From Candidatus Angelobacter sp. Gp1-AA117 (GTDB taxonomy: Bacteria; Acidobacteriota; Terriglobia; Terriglobales; Acidobacteriaceae): a DNA stretch of 37,853 bases. The position numbers and the translations under genes were made by a program. Of this stretch, positions 1-6,869 are shown in pieces (within the stretch, counting starts at the first letter, position 1; each line of letters begins with the position of its first letter). Below the pieces are notes generated by a model. That model made no database searches, had not been told where the DNA came from, and saw only the letters and a program-made list of their open reading frames with translations. Location of the stretch: contig QHVI01000049.1 of the NCBI GenBank assembly GCA_003223515.1, positions 1 to 37,853 on the forward strand. The letters are read 5' to 3'.

Positions 1-563
1 AGCCCTAGTGTAAGTTCGCTGTTGGCCGTCTGCGCAGTCAATGGCTTGGAAAGCAGCAGCGCCAGAAACAAGACGGGCACTGCAACCACGAAGCCGGCAA
101 TCGGGCCGGCAATGCCGATATCAAAAAGATCGGTGCGGCTGCGAATGGGAGATTTGATCCGGATGAACGCGCCTAAAGTTCCAATCAATGTGGGAGCGGG
201 AATAAAAAAGGGCAAGGTGGCGAAAACCCTGCGGCGCACGCAGAGCACGTAATGTCCAAGCTCATGGGCGGTGAGAATGCCGAGCAGGGAAGTTGCAAAG
301 GGTATTCCCAGGGCCAGCCGGCGCCAATCTGACAATGCCCACTTCCAGGGGAAGAAATCATCGGCGCCAAATGCAGGGAGATTGTTATTGAAGTTGTATT
401 GCAGCTTTGATCCGATGCAGAGCGTGCTCAGCAGAGTAAGAACGAACAACAGCGCGTGAACCCAGTACCGCCGCCGGGGAGGATGGATGACTACAACTCT
501 GATCTCCTGGCGTTCAGGATCAAAAAAGTGGAACTCCTGCGGGGGCAGAGGATTCTCTGACAT
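1..563 (-). CDS. M50-family site-2-type membrane metalloprotease, N-terminal part (truncated by window edge)
   Basis: Only the first 187 codons are present; the gene runs off the left end. The ATG at 563 opens a frame without stops to position 1. Residues 100-104 read HELGH, the zinc-binding HExxH of M50 proteases, preceded by a hydrophobic stretch (LGIPFATSLLGILTA). A second conserved stretch, DIGIAGPIAGF, follows in a later helix. One more hydrophobic segment lies near residues 35-52. The pattern matches the Slr1821/EGY1-like branch of intramembrane M50 proteases, which cut substrates within or next to the membrane. The second zinc-binding block (NxxPxxxLDG) would lie beyond the window edge. 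The substrate is unknown. It is followed upstream, on the same strand, by the HU gene 20 bp away, so the two may be co-transcribed. Confidence 0.85.
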   Translation of the reverse strand, partial: MSENPLPPQEFHFFDPERQEIRVVVIHPPRRRYWVHALLFVLTLLSTLCIGSKLQYNFNNNLPAFGADDFFPWKWALSDWRRLALGIPFATSLLGILTAHELGHYVLCVRRRVFATLPFFIPAPTLIGTLGAFIRIKSPIRSRTDLFDIGIAGPIAGFVVAVPVLFLALLLSKPLTAQTANSELTLG

Positions 564-582
564 GAAAAACTGTCAGTCCAGA

Positions 583-852
583 TTAGTCTATGGACTGCAA
601 CTCCTTGCCCGGCTTGAACCGCACAGCTTTTCCGGGAGGGATATTCACTTCGGCCCCGGTACGGGGATTGCGGCCGATGCCGGTCTTGCGCGGGCGCACA
701 TTAAAAACCCCAAAGCCGCGCAATTCAATGCGTTCGCCCTTGGCCAGCGCTTTCTTCATGCTTTCGAATACGGTCTCCACCGCCATCTCGGCTTTGGTTT
801 TAGTGATGCCGGTCTTGGTTACTACTTCGTTGATGATGTCGAGCTTAATCAC
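583..852 (-). CDS. hup: HU family nucleoid DNA-binding protein
   Basis: A protein of 89 residues, the usual HU/IHF length. It begins with the alpha-helical dimerisation part (KLDIINEVVTKTGITKTKAE) and continues into the HU signature GFGVFNVRPRKTGIGRNPRT, whose RNPRTG loop ends in the DNA-intercalating beta-arm (NIPPGKAVRFKPG). The start codon is GTG at 852: a GAGGAG Shine-Dalgarno lies about 8 nt upstream and no ATG is available. It bends and compacts DNA as a dimer; whether it is HU or an IHF-like homodimer cannot be told from sequence alone. A -35/-10 pair (943-914) faces this gene and overlaps the dcd promoter on the other strand. Confidence 0.95.
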   Translation of the reverse strand: MIKLDIINEVVTKTGITKTKAEMAVETVFESMKKALAKGERIELRGFGVFNVRPRKTGIGRNPRTGAEVNIPPGKAVRFKPGKELQSID

Positions 853-913
853 TTGGCGGCTCCTCGAAAGTGTACTGAAGAAGCTGTATTGGGGAAAGAA
901 GCGTAACTTGCAG

Positions 914-943
914 ATAATACGGGACTTTTGCGTATGTTGTCAA
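914..943 (-). promoter_or_regulatory. hup promoter
   Basis: On the minus strand a perfect -35 TTGACA (943-938) is followed, after 18 nt, by a -10 TATTAT (919-914). Transcription would start near 906, giving a leader of about 55 nt. The -35 overlaps the -35 of the oppositely directed dcd promoter. Confidence 0.65.
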
Positions 944-966
944 TTGCAGCGATCTGTCTGTAAGAT
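937..966 (+). promoter_or_regulatory. dcd promoter
   Basis: TTGTCA (937-942), an 18-nt spacer and TAAGAT (961-966) face dcd; transcription would start near 973, about 64 nt before the ATG. The -35 hexamer shares bases 938-942 with the -35 of the divergent hup promoter. Confidence 0.5.
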
Positions 967-1036
967 GGCCTCTTTGCCGTCGCAGCAACCGCCCCGGCCC
1001 AGGGGAAACAAACCACGTAAATAAGGAACCCATTGC

Positions 1037-1591
1037 ATGGCTATTAAGAGTGACCGCTGGATTCGCAGAATGGCCCGCGAATACGGAATGATTGATCCTT
1101 TCAATGACCGCCAGGTGCGTGAAGGCGTGATCTCCTATGGCGTTTCGTCGTATGGATACGACCTGCGCGTAGCCGACGAATTCAAGATCTTCACCAACGT
1201 GAACTCCGCCATCGTCGATCCTAAGAATTTTGATCCCAAAGGATTCGTTGACGTGCGCGCCGAATCGGTCCTCATCCCGCCCAACTCTTTTGCGCTGGCG
1301 CGTTCGGTGGAATATTTCAAAATTCCGCGCGACGTGCTGACGATTTGTGTGGGTAAATCCACGTATGCGCGCTGCGGCATCATCGTCAACGTTACCCCGT
1401 TTGAGCCGGAGTGGGAAGGTTTTGTCACTCTCGAAATCTCCAACACTACACCGTTGCCCGCAAAGGTGTATTCCAATGAAGGACTCTGCCAGATTCTGTT
1501 CTTCCAGTCCGACGAGCCTTGTGAAGTCAGCTACAAAGATAAGAGCGGCAAATACCAGAAGCAGACAGGAATCGTTCTGCCGAAGTTATGA
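1037..1591 (+). CDS. dcd: dCTP deaminase
   Basis: A protein of 184 residues, typical for Dcd. It contains the signatures [12 protein letters not shown] near the N-terminus, a central [23 protein letters not shown] block (serine and arginine of the active site, and the glutamate of the FEPEWEG segment that activates water), and a C-terminal [13 protein letters not shown] tail that closes over the bound triphosphate. The enzyme deaminates dCTP to dUTP, which feeds dTMP synthesis; the trimer acts in the cytoplasm. Some relatives are bifunctional (DCD-DUT) and also hydrolyse dUTP; that distinction is not certain here. The ATG at 1037 follows a TAAGGAA ribosome-binding site. It is divergent from hup. 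Confidence 0.95.
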   Translation: MAIKSDRWIRRMAREYGMIDPFNDRQVREGVISYGVSSYGYDLRVADEFKIFTNVNSAIVDPKNFDPKGFVDVRAESVLIPPNSFALARSVEYFKIPRDVLTICVGKSTYARCGIIVNVTPFEPEWEGFVTLEISNTTPLPAKVYSNEGLCQILFFQSDEPCEVSYKDKSGKYQKQTGIVLPKL

Positions 1592-1739
1592 AGGAAACCG
1601 TGAATGACGCGAATAGCGCGAATGAACGCAAATAAAATCACAAATGAAGGTCGCTGGATTTTCAATAAGCAAAAACAAGAATCTAATAGTTTTACAAGAA
1701 ACCAGATGTGAGAATTCTTCCGCGTAGCCGAGGGTGGCC
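1592..1739. repeat. Gap with a degenerate dispersed repeat
   Basis: No gene seen. Positions 1600-1640 hold an imperfect series built on GAATGACGCGAAT / GCGAATGAACGC, related to the copy near 36530-36570. Positions 1726-1739 (AGCCGAGGGTGGCC) form the left flank of the MITE and nearly repeat 1922-1935. Confidence 0.5.
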
Positions 1740-1921
1740 AATGTCACTTACTTTGCACATTCGAGCATGAATTTAAGAGAATTTTCGCATGGGCGGGCGG
1801 CAGCGGGGCAGATTCCTCCACCCTACTCACGCGCTGAAGAAAACGCGCGTGAGCTTAACGGGCGTTCGGAATGACATCTCTCATTGGGATACAGCATGGT
1901 GTCCCTAAAGTAAGTGACATT
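1740..1921. mobile_element. Probable MITE (182 bp, non-coding, 15-bp terminal inverted repeats)
   Basis: The ends are a perfect 15-bp inverted repeat: AATGTCACTTACTTT at 1740-1754 and AAAGTAAGTGACATT at 1907-1921. Directly outside lie AGCCGAGGGTGGCC (1726-1739) and AGCCGAGGGCGGCT (1922-1935), identical at 12 of 14 positions, which could be a target-site duplication or two copies of a dispersed palindrome. Inside there is a 9-bp hairpin (CTCACGCGC 1826-1834 with GCGCGTGAG 1845-1853). No transposase is encoded, so it would need one in trans. The parent insertion sequence was not identified. Confidence 0.55.
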
Positions 1922-1962
1922 AGCCGAGGGCGGCTGCGCTCCATAAGGATTTTCGGTCGATC

Positions 1963-2391
1963 CTACAGATTCCTGCTGGTATTTTCCCCGGCCTTGTAGA
2001 TGTAGCGTATGGAAGGCTTATAGATCAGCAGGTTGGAGCCGCCATTGCGGTGCAGTTTGATGCAGTTCTTGTCGTACCACTCAATGGTGCCCTGCACCTG
2101 TTCGCCGTCTTTCATCATGACAATTACGGGCGTTTTGCTCTGCATCTGTTTCTGGTAATAAAAGTTTTCAGCGTGGGTCTGGTCAGGGGGCGTCACTCTT
2201 TTCATTGAGGGCATGCGGTCGGTACGCTCCAGGCGCTCGCGACGTTCAGAGACGGGTTCAGTGCGGGGGACTGGCGCACTCAAAGAAGGCCGGATCAATT
2301 TCCGGTTAATGAATTCTTCCTGGGTGGGATCGGGCGCCTGGCGTGCCGCTGTAGATTCCATTCCGTCTTTCATGGCTGTTTTGTACTCCAT
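1963..2391 (-). CDS. hfq: Hfq-like RNA chaperone with N-terminal extension
   Basis: The protein has 142 residues. Residues 1-70 are polar and low in recognisable structure; residues 72-133 form an Sm-like fold. The Sm1 motif is seen as PVIVMMKDGEQVQGTIEWYDKNCIKL with the typical GxIxxxD pattern. The Sm2 motif reads LLIYKPSIRYI where classical Hfq has YKHA, so the RNA-contacting histidine is replaced by proline. Hfq hexamers bind U-rich RNA 3' ends and help small RNAs pair with mRNAs. The ATG at 2391 gives the full frame; the ATG at residue 63 (MKRVTPP) would give an 80-residue, classical-size Hfq and cannot be excluded, since neither start has a strong Shine-Dalgarno. It stands alone; no miaA or hflX is adjacent. 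Confidence 0.8.
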   Translation of the reverse strand: MEYKTAMKDGMESTAARQAPDPTQEEFINRKLIRPSLSAPVPRTEPVSERRERLERTDRMPSMKRVTPPDQTHAENFYYQKQMQSKTPVIVMMKDGEQVQGTIEWYDKNCIKLHRNGGSNLLIYKPSIRYIYKAGENTSRNL

Positions 2392-2754
2392 GTATATGCC
2401 CGCGTGGGAAACAACCTTGGCGCATAGAGCACCGAATAGGGAAGCTAAAAGGCTGGACCCAAATTTCGCGGGTTTTATTCGAGTTGCAGGTTGCTAGTTA
2501 CCGTATCACAGCATCGCTGTGGATTCAAACACTTACTGTGAATATCCGGAATCCGGAACAGTTCGGCCCTTCCCTTTACTCTTCTTTAAGTTAGCATTGC
2601 CAGTCTGCGCGATTTGTGGACTGAACACTTTATGCATTTCTGCCGGTTCCTGGAATGTTTATTCAGGTCGCGCAATTCAGCCGCCAAAGCACCAATCCGG
2701 GCTGTTTACGCTGATCCAGGGTAACTATCATCGGTCATCAGTTGTCGGCATTGT
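2392..2754. other. Intergenic gap between holB and hfq
   Basis: About 360 bp without a convincing gene; forward frames here lack codon structure and run into holB. The only structure noticed is a small hairpin, CACAGC-atc-GCTGTG at 2507-2521. The hfq promoter (leftward) should lie in the first 100 bp, but no clear -35/-10 pair was recognised. Confidence 0.4.
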
Positions 2755-3849
2755 TCATCGTTCGAGCGCCAGCGAAAATGCATCCAGCGATAGAGAGCGC
2801 AGGACGTTGCGGTGCATCCCGCTCTGCAATTGCCCAAGCTGCTGGGTGGCCTGGGTTATCCATCGAAAGTCCAGAGTGGAGGCCAAACCCCGCAGCTCAG
2901 CGGCAATATCAGTGTTGCGCACCAGATCAGGAGTGCCGGAGTTAATCGCCAGCAAGTCGCGCAAGAGGGAATAGACAGAGGCCATCAATTGGTCGGTCTT
3001 TTCCTTGCCTTCAGCCCCGGCGCGATAGGTCTCAGTGGTGCGAAAAAGATTAGAGTGATCATTGGAGTGGGCAGCGGCATTTAACAGGGTAAGCGCATCC
3101 TTGCGCGAGGCCATGTATTCTTCCACATTGAAGGATCGCGCACGGCCCACGCCGCCACCGCTCAGCCGCGCCACAAGCTGCCGCTGACGGGCATTCCACT
3201 CCGGATGATGTTGGGCGAGATGATCCTCAATTTCCTGCTGGGAGAGCGGCGCCAGGGAAAACGTGATGCAGCGCGAGCGAATGGTGGCCAGCAGGTCCCC
3301 GGGATTCCTGGCGAGAAGAAAAATGGTGGCAAACTCCGGAGGCTCTTCCAGGATTTTCAGCAGGGCGTTGGCTGCCTCTTTCATGAAAGCCGAGTCAGCA
3401 AAGATAAAGACCCGTTGCCGCGCCTCTGCCGGTTTGTAGTGGATGGTCTCGATCACATGCCGCACCTGGTCCACCTTGATCATCATTTGCGGAGGATCGG
3501 GCGGTATCACCAGGACGTCTGGATGGGTCTGGACAAGAATGCGCGTCTCCCGCTTGTCTGTATCGCGCAGCCCCTCGCGGGTTTCCACCGCTTCAGCACA
3601 TCTGGCCTCCAGGTCTTCGGCTTCACCAATGCGGCGGCAATTCTCACAGGCACCACAGTAGTCCGGCAGGCCATCGGTTGCGGGCCGCTGCAGGCAATTC
3701 ATGGCGCGCGCCAGCATCAGGCCCAGCGTGTATTTGCCCGAGCCTTCGGGACCGGCAATGATCACTGCATGGGGAAAGCGGTCACGCGCCAGCATCTCGC
3801 GCAGGCGGTGAACCGTTTCAGAGTTGCCGTGAAAACCTGCAAAGCCCAT
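2755..3849 (-). CDS. holB: DNA polymerase III subunit delta' (clamp loader)
   Basis: The protein has 364 residues. A Walker-A-like loop GPEGSGKYT sits at 33-41; E. coli delta' has lost ATP binding, whereas this one keeps the P-loop. A zinc module follows (cysteine of AMNC, then YCGACENC). The AAA+ core continues with VRHVIETIHYKP, ADSAFMKEAANALLKILEEPP and the SRC sensor motif (ATIRSRCITF), which supplies the arginine finger to the neighbouring clamp-loader subunit. The C-terminal part is the helical collar domain. The SRC motif and Zn module could also suggest DnaX, but the length and the absence of a C-terminal extension favour delta'. ATG at 3849; it lies 81 bp downstream of moeZ on the same strand and may end that operon. 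Confidence 0.9.
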   Translation of the reverse strand: MGFAGFHGNSETVHRLREMLARDRFPHAVIIAGPEGSGKYTLGLMLARAMNCLQRPATDGLPDYCGACENCRRIGEAEDLEARCAEAVETREGLRDTDKRETRILVQTHPDVLVIPPDPPQMMIKVDQVRHVIETIHYKPAEARQRVFIFADSAFMKEAANALLKILEEPPEFATIFLLARNPGDLLATIRSRCITFSLAPLSQQEIEDHLAQHHPEWNARQRQLVARLSGGGVGRARSFNVEEYMASRKDALTLLNAAAHSNDHSNLFRTTETYRAGAEGKEKTDQLMASVYSLLRDLLAINSGTPDLVRNTDIAAELRGLASTLDFRWITQATQQLGQLQSGMHRNVLRSLSLDAFSLALER

Positions 3850-3930
3850 GAGCTTATTGTAACGGCAGATACGGGCCTTACACTTCGTGCAGGCGAGGGT
3901 GCCTGCAATCCATCGCCAGTACTTCGGCAG

Positions 3931-5100
3931 TTAATACTTCGGCATCTTGGGATCGATCTTGTCTGACCAGGCCAGAACGCCGCCGGCGAGATTTTTGGCC
4001 TTTGTGAATCCAGCCTGCTGCAGGAATTCCACGGCCTTGGCGCTGCGTCCTCCGGAGCGGCAATGCACGACCATGTCTTTGCCGGGGTCGAGCTCGTGCA
4101 CGCGCTTGGGCAGATCGTTCAAAGGAATAAGATAGCCGTTGAGGTTGCAAATCTGGTATTCGTGGGGCTCACGGACATCCAGAATAAACAGGTCTTCTTT
4201 GGCATCGAGCCGCCGTTTTAATTCTTCCACACTGATTTCAGGCACGCCATTGCTCACGGGTTTCTCCTGTCCGCGCAGTCCGCAGAATTCGTCGTAATCA
4301 ATCAGTTTAGTTACCGTAGGGTTCTTTCCGCAAACTACGCAGTCAGGATTCTTCCTGAGTTTGAGTTCGCGGAAATGCATGCCGAGCGCGTCCACCAGCA
4401 GTAGGCGGCCGATCAGCGGCTGGCCCACGCCCAGGATCAGCTTGATGGCTTCTGTGGCCTGGATCAGCCCCACCAGTCCGGGCAGAATGCCGAGCACGCC
4501 ACCTTCAGCGCAGGAGGGAACCAGTCCGGGCGGCGGAGGTTCAGGGTAGAGGCAGCGATAGCAGGGGCCATCTTTAGCGGCAAAGACGCTGGCCTGTCCT
4601 TCAAAACGGAAGATTGAGCCATAGACATTGGGTTTGCCGGTGAAGACGCAGGCATCGTTGACCAGGAAGCGCGTAGGGAAATTGTCGGTGCCGTCAACAA
4701 TGATGTCGAAATCAGAAAAAATCTGGAGAGCGTTTTCGCTGGTCAGCCGCGTTTCAAACGTCTTGACGTTGACGAATGGATTGATGGCCGCGATCTTCTC
4801 TCTGGCTGATTCCAGCTTTGGCCGGCCTACATCGCCGGTAAAGTGGATAACCTGGCGCTGCAGGTTGGTGAAGTCCACCACGTCAAAATCCACCAGCCCC
4901 AGCGTTCCCACGCCTGCCGCAGCGAGATAAAGAGCAAGCGGCGAGCCCAGGCCGCCAGTACCGATGCAGAGCACGCGCGCGGCTTTGAGCTTCTGCTGTC
5001 CCTGCATACCGACTTCGGGCATGATCAGGTGACGCGAGTATCGCAGAACTTCGTCTTTAGAAAGCGTGGGGGCTGGCTCGGGGGAGGGCATCCTCTTCAT
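3931..5100 (-). CDS. moeZ: MoeB/ThiF-type adenylyltransferase fused to a rhodanese domain (MoeZ-like)
   Basis: The protein has 389 residues. The N-terminal E1-like domain (about 15-270) has the nucleotide loop GTGGLGS at 47-53, the DFTNLQRQ segment, two CxxC zinc pairs (CYRC and CVVC) and the SCAEGGVLG cysteine region. The C-terminal rhodanese domain (about 285-389) has the persulfide-carrying cysteine in CRSGGRS (C347). Such proteins adenylate the C-terminal GG of ubiquitin-like sulfur carriers (MoaD, ThiS, CysO) and then load sulfur from the rhodanese cysteine. The gene starts 14 bp after the JAMM peptidase gene, so they are very likely co-transcribed. This is the CysO/Mec-like logic (activation plus peptidase), but no carrier protein or cysteine synthase is encoded nearby. 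Its exact carrier is therefore unknown. Confidence 0.9.
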   Translation of the reverse strand: MKRMPSPEPAPTLSKDEVLRYSRHLIMPEVGMQGQQKLKAARVLCIGTGGLGSPLALYLAAAGVGTLGLVDFDVVDFTNLQRQVIHFTGDVGRPKLESAREKIAAINPFVNVKTFETRLTSENALQIFSDFDIIVDGTDNFPTRFLVNDACVFTGKPNVYGSIFRFEGQASVFAAKDGPCYRCLYPEPPPPGLVPSCAEGGVLGILPGLVGLIQATEAIKLILGVGQPLIGRLLLVDALGMHFRELKLRKNPDCVVCGKNPTVTKLIDYDEFCGLRGQEKPVSNGVPEISVEELKRRLDAKEDLFILDVREPHEYQICNLNGYLIPLNDLPKRVHELDPGKDMVVHCRSGGRSAKAVEFLQQAGFTKAKNLAGGVLAWSDKIDPKMPKY

Positions 5101-5114
5101 TATAGTTCGTCCGG

Positions 5115-5570
5115 CTACAGGGGCGGGTGCAGCGGACGCTGATCGAGAATCTCCATCTCCTCCTGATCAAACGACTTGGCTTCTTCGGTTCCGAGAAGGA
5201 CAAAAGATTCGGTTACGGTGGCGCGTCCCTGCTCAACGCTGGTAATCACATAAGAACAATCGAACCAGTGCGCCTCGATCAGGTCGGTCTTGGAGTAGTG
5301 CGCCGGATGGTCAGGATGGGAGTGATAGAAGCCGACGATGTTCTCCCCCCGGCTGCGGGCCAGCTTGAAGGCGGCAATTACCTGCTCGGGCCGGATGCTG
5401 TAGCGCCGCTGGGCATCGTCAGTGCGGACGTTGTCACAGGTCAGGGTCAGGTTCACAGTGCGGCCATTCATGCCCATGGTGCCCAGGAGGATTCCACAGC
5501 ATTCGCGAGGGTAACTGCGTTCTGCCTCCCAGCGCAGCAGGGTATAGTCGGCTTGGCCGATCCTTAACAT
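5115..5570 (-). CDS. M67 (JAMM/MPN+) family metallopeptidase
   Basis: The protein has 151 residues. The JAMM zinc site is complete: glutamate in PRECCGILLG (E23), then HSHPDHPAHYSKTD with H83, H85, S93 and D96. Bacterial JAMM proteins of this size release cysteine or other groups from ubiquitin-like sulfur carriers (Mec type) or trim carriers before activation. The moeZ gene follows 14 bp downstream, which supports a sulfur-carrier role. The N-terminus at the ATG of 5570 fits the family length well, but there is no Shine-Dalgarno: the start codon directly abuts an AT-rich inverted repeat (5571-5646). The specific substrate is not known. Confidence 0.88.
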   Translation of the reverse strand: MLRIGQADYTLLRWEAERSYPRECCGILLGTMGMNGRTVNLTLTCDNVRTDDAQRRYSIRPEQVIAAFKLARSRGENIVGFYHSHPDHPAHYSKTDLIEAHWFDCSYVITSVEQGRATVTESFVLLGTEEAKSFDQEEMEILDQRPLHPPL

Positions 5571-5646
5571 TTGGTAAATGGGTAATTCAGTAAATGGGTA
5601 AATGACCCAGGAATATTCGGGGCTAATTCATTTACCCATTTACCAA
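5571..5646. repeat. Inverted repeat built from GGTAAAT units, abutting the JAMM gene start
   Basis: Two overlapping inverted repeats are present: TTGGTAAATGGGTAA (5571-5585) with TTACCCATTTACCAA (5632-5646), and a 16-bp pair GTAAATGGGTAAATGA (5590-5605) with TCATTTACCCATTTAC (5628-5643). Both would fold into hairpins in the leader of the leftward JAMM-moeZ transcript. The unit looks like a low-complexity intergenic repeat. Confidence 0.7.
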
Positions 5647-5815
5647 TTTTCTCATTTACCTATTCCACTGTGGATGACACCAGCCTTATTTGCTTATGAA
5701 TCAGCAGGTTAGCTGATTACCCGCATTTTACCTCCAGTTGTGCCGGTGTGCATTGCCCGTGGAGCGCATACGCAGGCAATGTGGTGACAGAACCGAACAC
5801 CATTGGGAGGAAAAC

Positions 5816-6556
5816 ATGGCAACCAATCAACAGCTTCGCTTCAGGGAAGCAAAACGAATTCAGCAGGCCTTTACCGCCGGTCTGGAAAAAAAGACCTTGA
5901 TGTGGCTGGCCGCGCGCACGCCGCTCTGGATCAACTCCGACCACCTGACCGTGCTTGGGCTGGTGGCAATGGCCGGAGCTGGGGCGAGCTACTGGTGGGC
6001 GCGAACGAACCCGCTGGGGCTGATTGCCGTGGCTCTATGCCTGGCGGTGAACTGGCTGGGTGACAGCCTGGATGGCACACTGGCCCGCTATCGCAATCAC
6101 TGTCGCCCTCGCTATGGGTTCTATGTCGATCACATCGTGGACGCCTTTGGCGCTCTTTTTTTGCTGGGTGGGCTGGCGCTTTCCGGTTACATGTCGCCCC
6201 TGGTCGCCATGAGCTTACTGGTGGCTTATCTCATACTCTCGATCGAGGTCTACCTGGCCAGCTACACCCTCGGGGATTTCAATATCTCCTATTTCAAAAT
6301 GGGGCCGACGGAGCTGCGTATCCTGCTCTCGGTTGGCAATCTGTTCCTGGTCTATAAATCAGTGGTGCACCTGTTCGGGCGAGCCTACAAGCTATTTGAT
6401 GTGGCCGGCACTGTAGGATTTTCCGGCATGATGCTGGTGGCGTTTGTCTCGATCGTGCAGCACACCATAAAGCTGTATCAACGGGAGCCAATCCCGGATA
6501 CAGCTTTGCCGAAAACACACACGAGGGCAGAAATGGCCTTGGAGATTCCTAAATAG
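5816..6556 (+). CDS. CDP-alcohol phosphatidyltransferase family membrane protein
   Basis: The protein has 246 residues with about six hydrophobic segments. The family motif is complete: DSLDGTLARYRNHCRPRYG then FYVDHIVD, that is DxxDGxxAR...GxxxDxxxD, whose four aspartates bind the metal and CDP. The enzyme joins a CDP-linked lipid to an alcohol in phospholipid synthesis; the alcohol cannot be read from sequence. The frame is open upstream to 5738, but the ATG at 5816 is preceded by GGGAGG (5805-5810) with 5-nt spacing, which settles the start. The gene stands alone between a leftward JAMM operon and a leftward MFS gene. The C-terminal tail is polar. Confidence 0.88.
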   Translation: MATNQQLRFREAKRIQQAFTAGLEKKTLMWLAARTPLWINSDHLTVLGLVAMAGAGASYWWARTNPLGLIAVALCLAVNWLGDSLDGTLARYRNHCRPRYGFYVDHIVDAFGALFLLGGLALSGYMSPLVAMSLLVAYLILSIEVYLASYTLGDFNISYFKMGPTELRILLSVGNLFLVYKSVVHLFGRAYKLFDVAGTVGFSGMMLVAFVSIVQHTIKLYQREPIPDTALPKTHTRAEMALEIPK

Positions 6557-6652
6557 CCCATACCTTCAAATCAGCGTCATCAGCGGTAAGGGTTACTTTC
6601 TCCAGCCGGCGCGGCGCAGCCATTCCAGATGTTGCTGTTTGTGCGCAACTCA

Positions 6653-6681
6653 TTGTTCAAAGGCATTGACTGCTTTATTCT
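6653..6681 (+). promoter_or_regulatory. Possible sigma70-type promoter in convergent gap
   Basis: TTGTTC (6653-6658), 17-nt spacer, TATTCT (6676-6681). There is no gene downstream on this strand before the terminator at 6832-6861, so it would serve an untranslated RNA or be fortuitous. The CRP-type site at 6696-6711 would lie just after its start point and block it. Confidence 0.3.
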
Positions 6682-6695
6682 AGCTGCATCACAGG

Positions 6696-6711
6696 TGTGA
6701 TGTACGTCACA
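6696..6711. promoter_or_regulatory. CRP/FNR-superfamily binding site
   Basis: TGTGATGTACGTCACA is a perfect TGTGA-N6-TCACA palindrome, the consensus of CRP-type regulators. Its centre is 41.5 bp before about 6745, and TATCTT (6733-6738) sits where a -10 would be for a start at 6745: the geometry of a class II activated promoter. It overlaps a second small palindrome, ATCACA-gg-TGTGAT (6688-6701). Which regulator binds is not shown. Confidence 0.55.
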
Positions 6712-6744
6712 GCAGCAGTCACTCGGGATTGATATCTTCATTGC

Positions 6745-6863
6745 ACATAGGGAAGTTTCAGTTGCTCTCATGTTTTCTGATGATGAGTTACTGGAGGCGA
6801 GGGACCTTTAGGAAAACGTCATCAGAAATGCAAAAAGGCCTGTTGGGGGACAGGCCTTTTTCT
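6745..6863 (+). ncRNA. Candidate small RNA (about 118 nt), CRP-type controlled
   Basis: Between the end of the CDP-alcohol transferase gene and the MFS gene lies a possible transcription unit: CRP-type site, -10 TATCTT (6733-6738), a long-range stem TTTCTGATGA (6774-6783) with TCATCAGAAA (6819-6828), and a perfect intrinsic terminator with U-tract (6832-6861). No protein of reasonable size is encoded; a 13-codon frame starts at 6770 (MFSDDELLEARDL) without a Shine-Dalgarno. It could instead be the 3' UTR of the upstream gene. No known RNA family was recognised. Confidence 0.35.
6832..6861. terminator. Bidirectional Rho-independent terminator
   Basis: AAAAAGGCCTGT (6832-6843), a 6-nt loop, ACAGGCCTTTTT (6850-6861): a perfect 12-bp stem with T-tracts on both sides. 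It lies 8 bp past the stop of the leftward MFS gene and also ends rightward transcription. Confidence 0.88.
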
Positions 6864-6869
6864 TTATGG

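Noticed and set aside
185-370. 61-codon leftward ORF at the left edge
   Set aside because: Out of frame with the M50 protease that covers the same bases.
2519-2974. 151-codon rightward ORF between hfq and holB
   Set aside because: It overlaps holB, with high Cys/Arg/Ser content and no domain; a shadow of holB extended into the gap.
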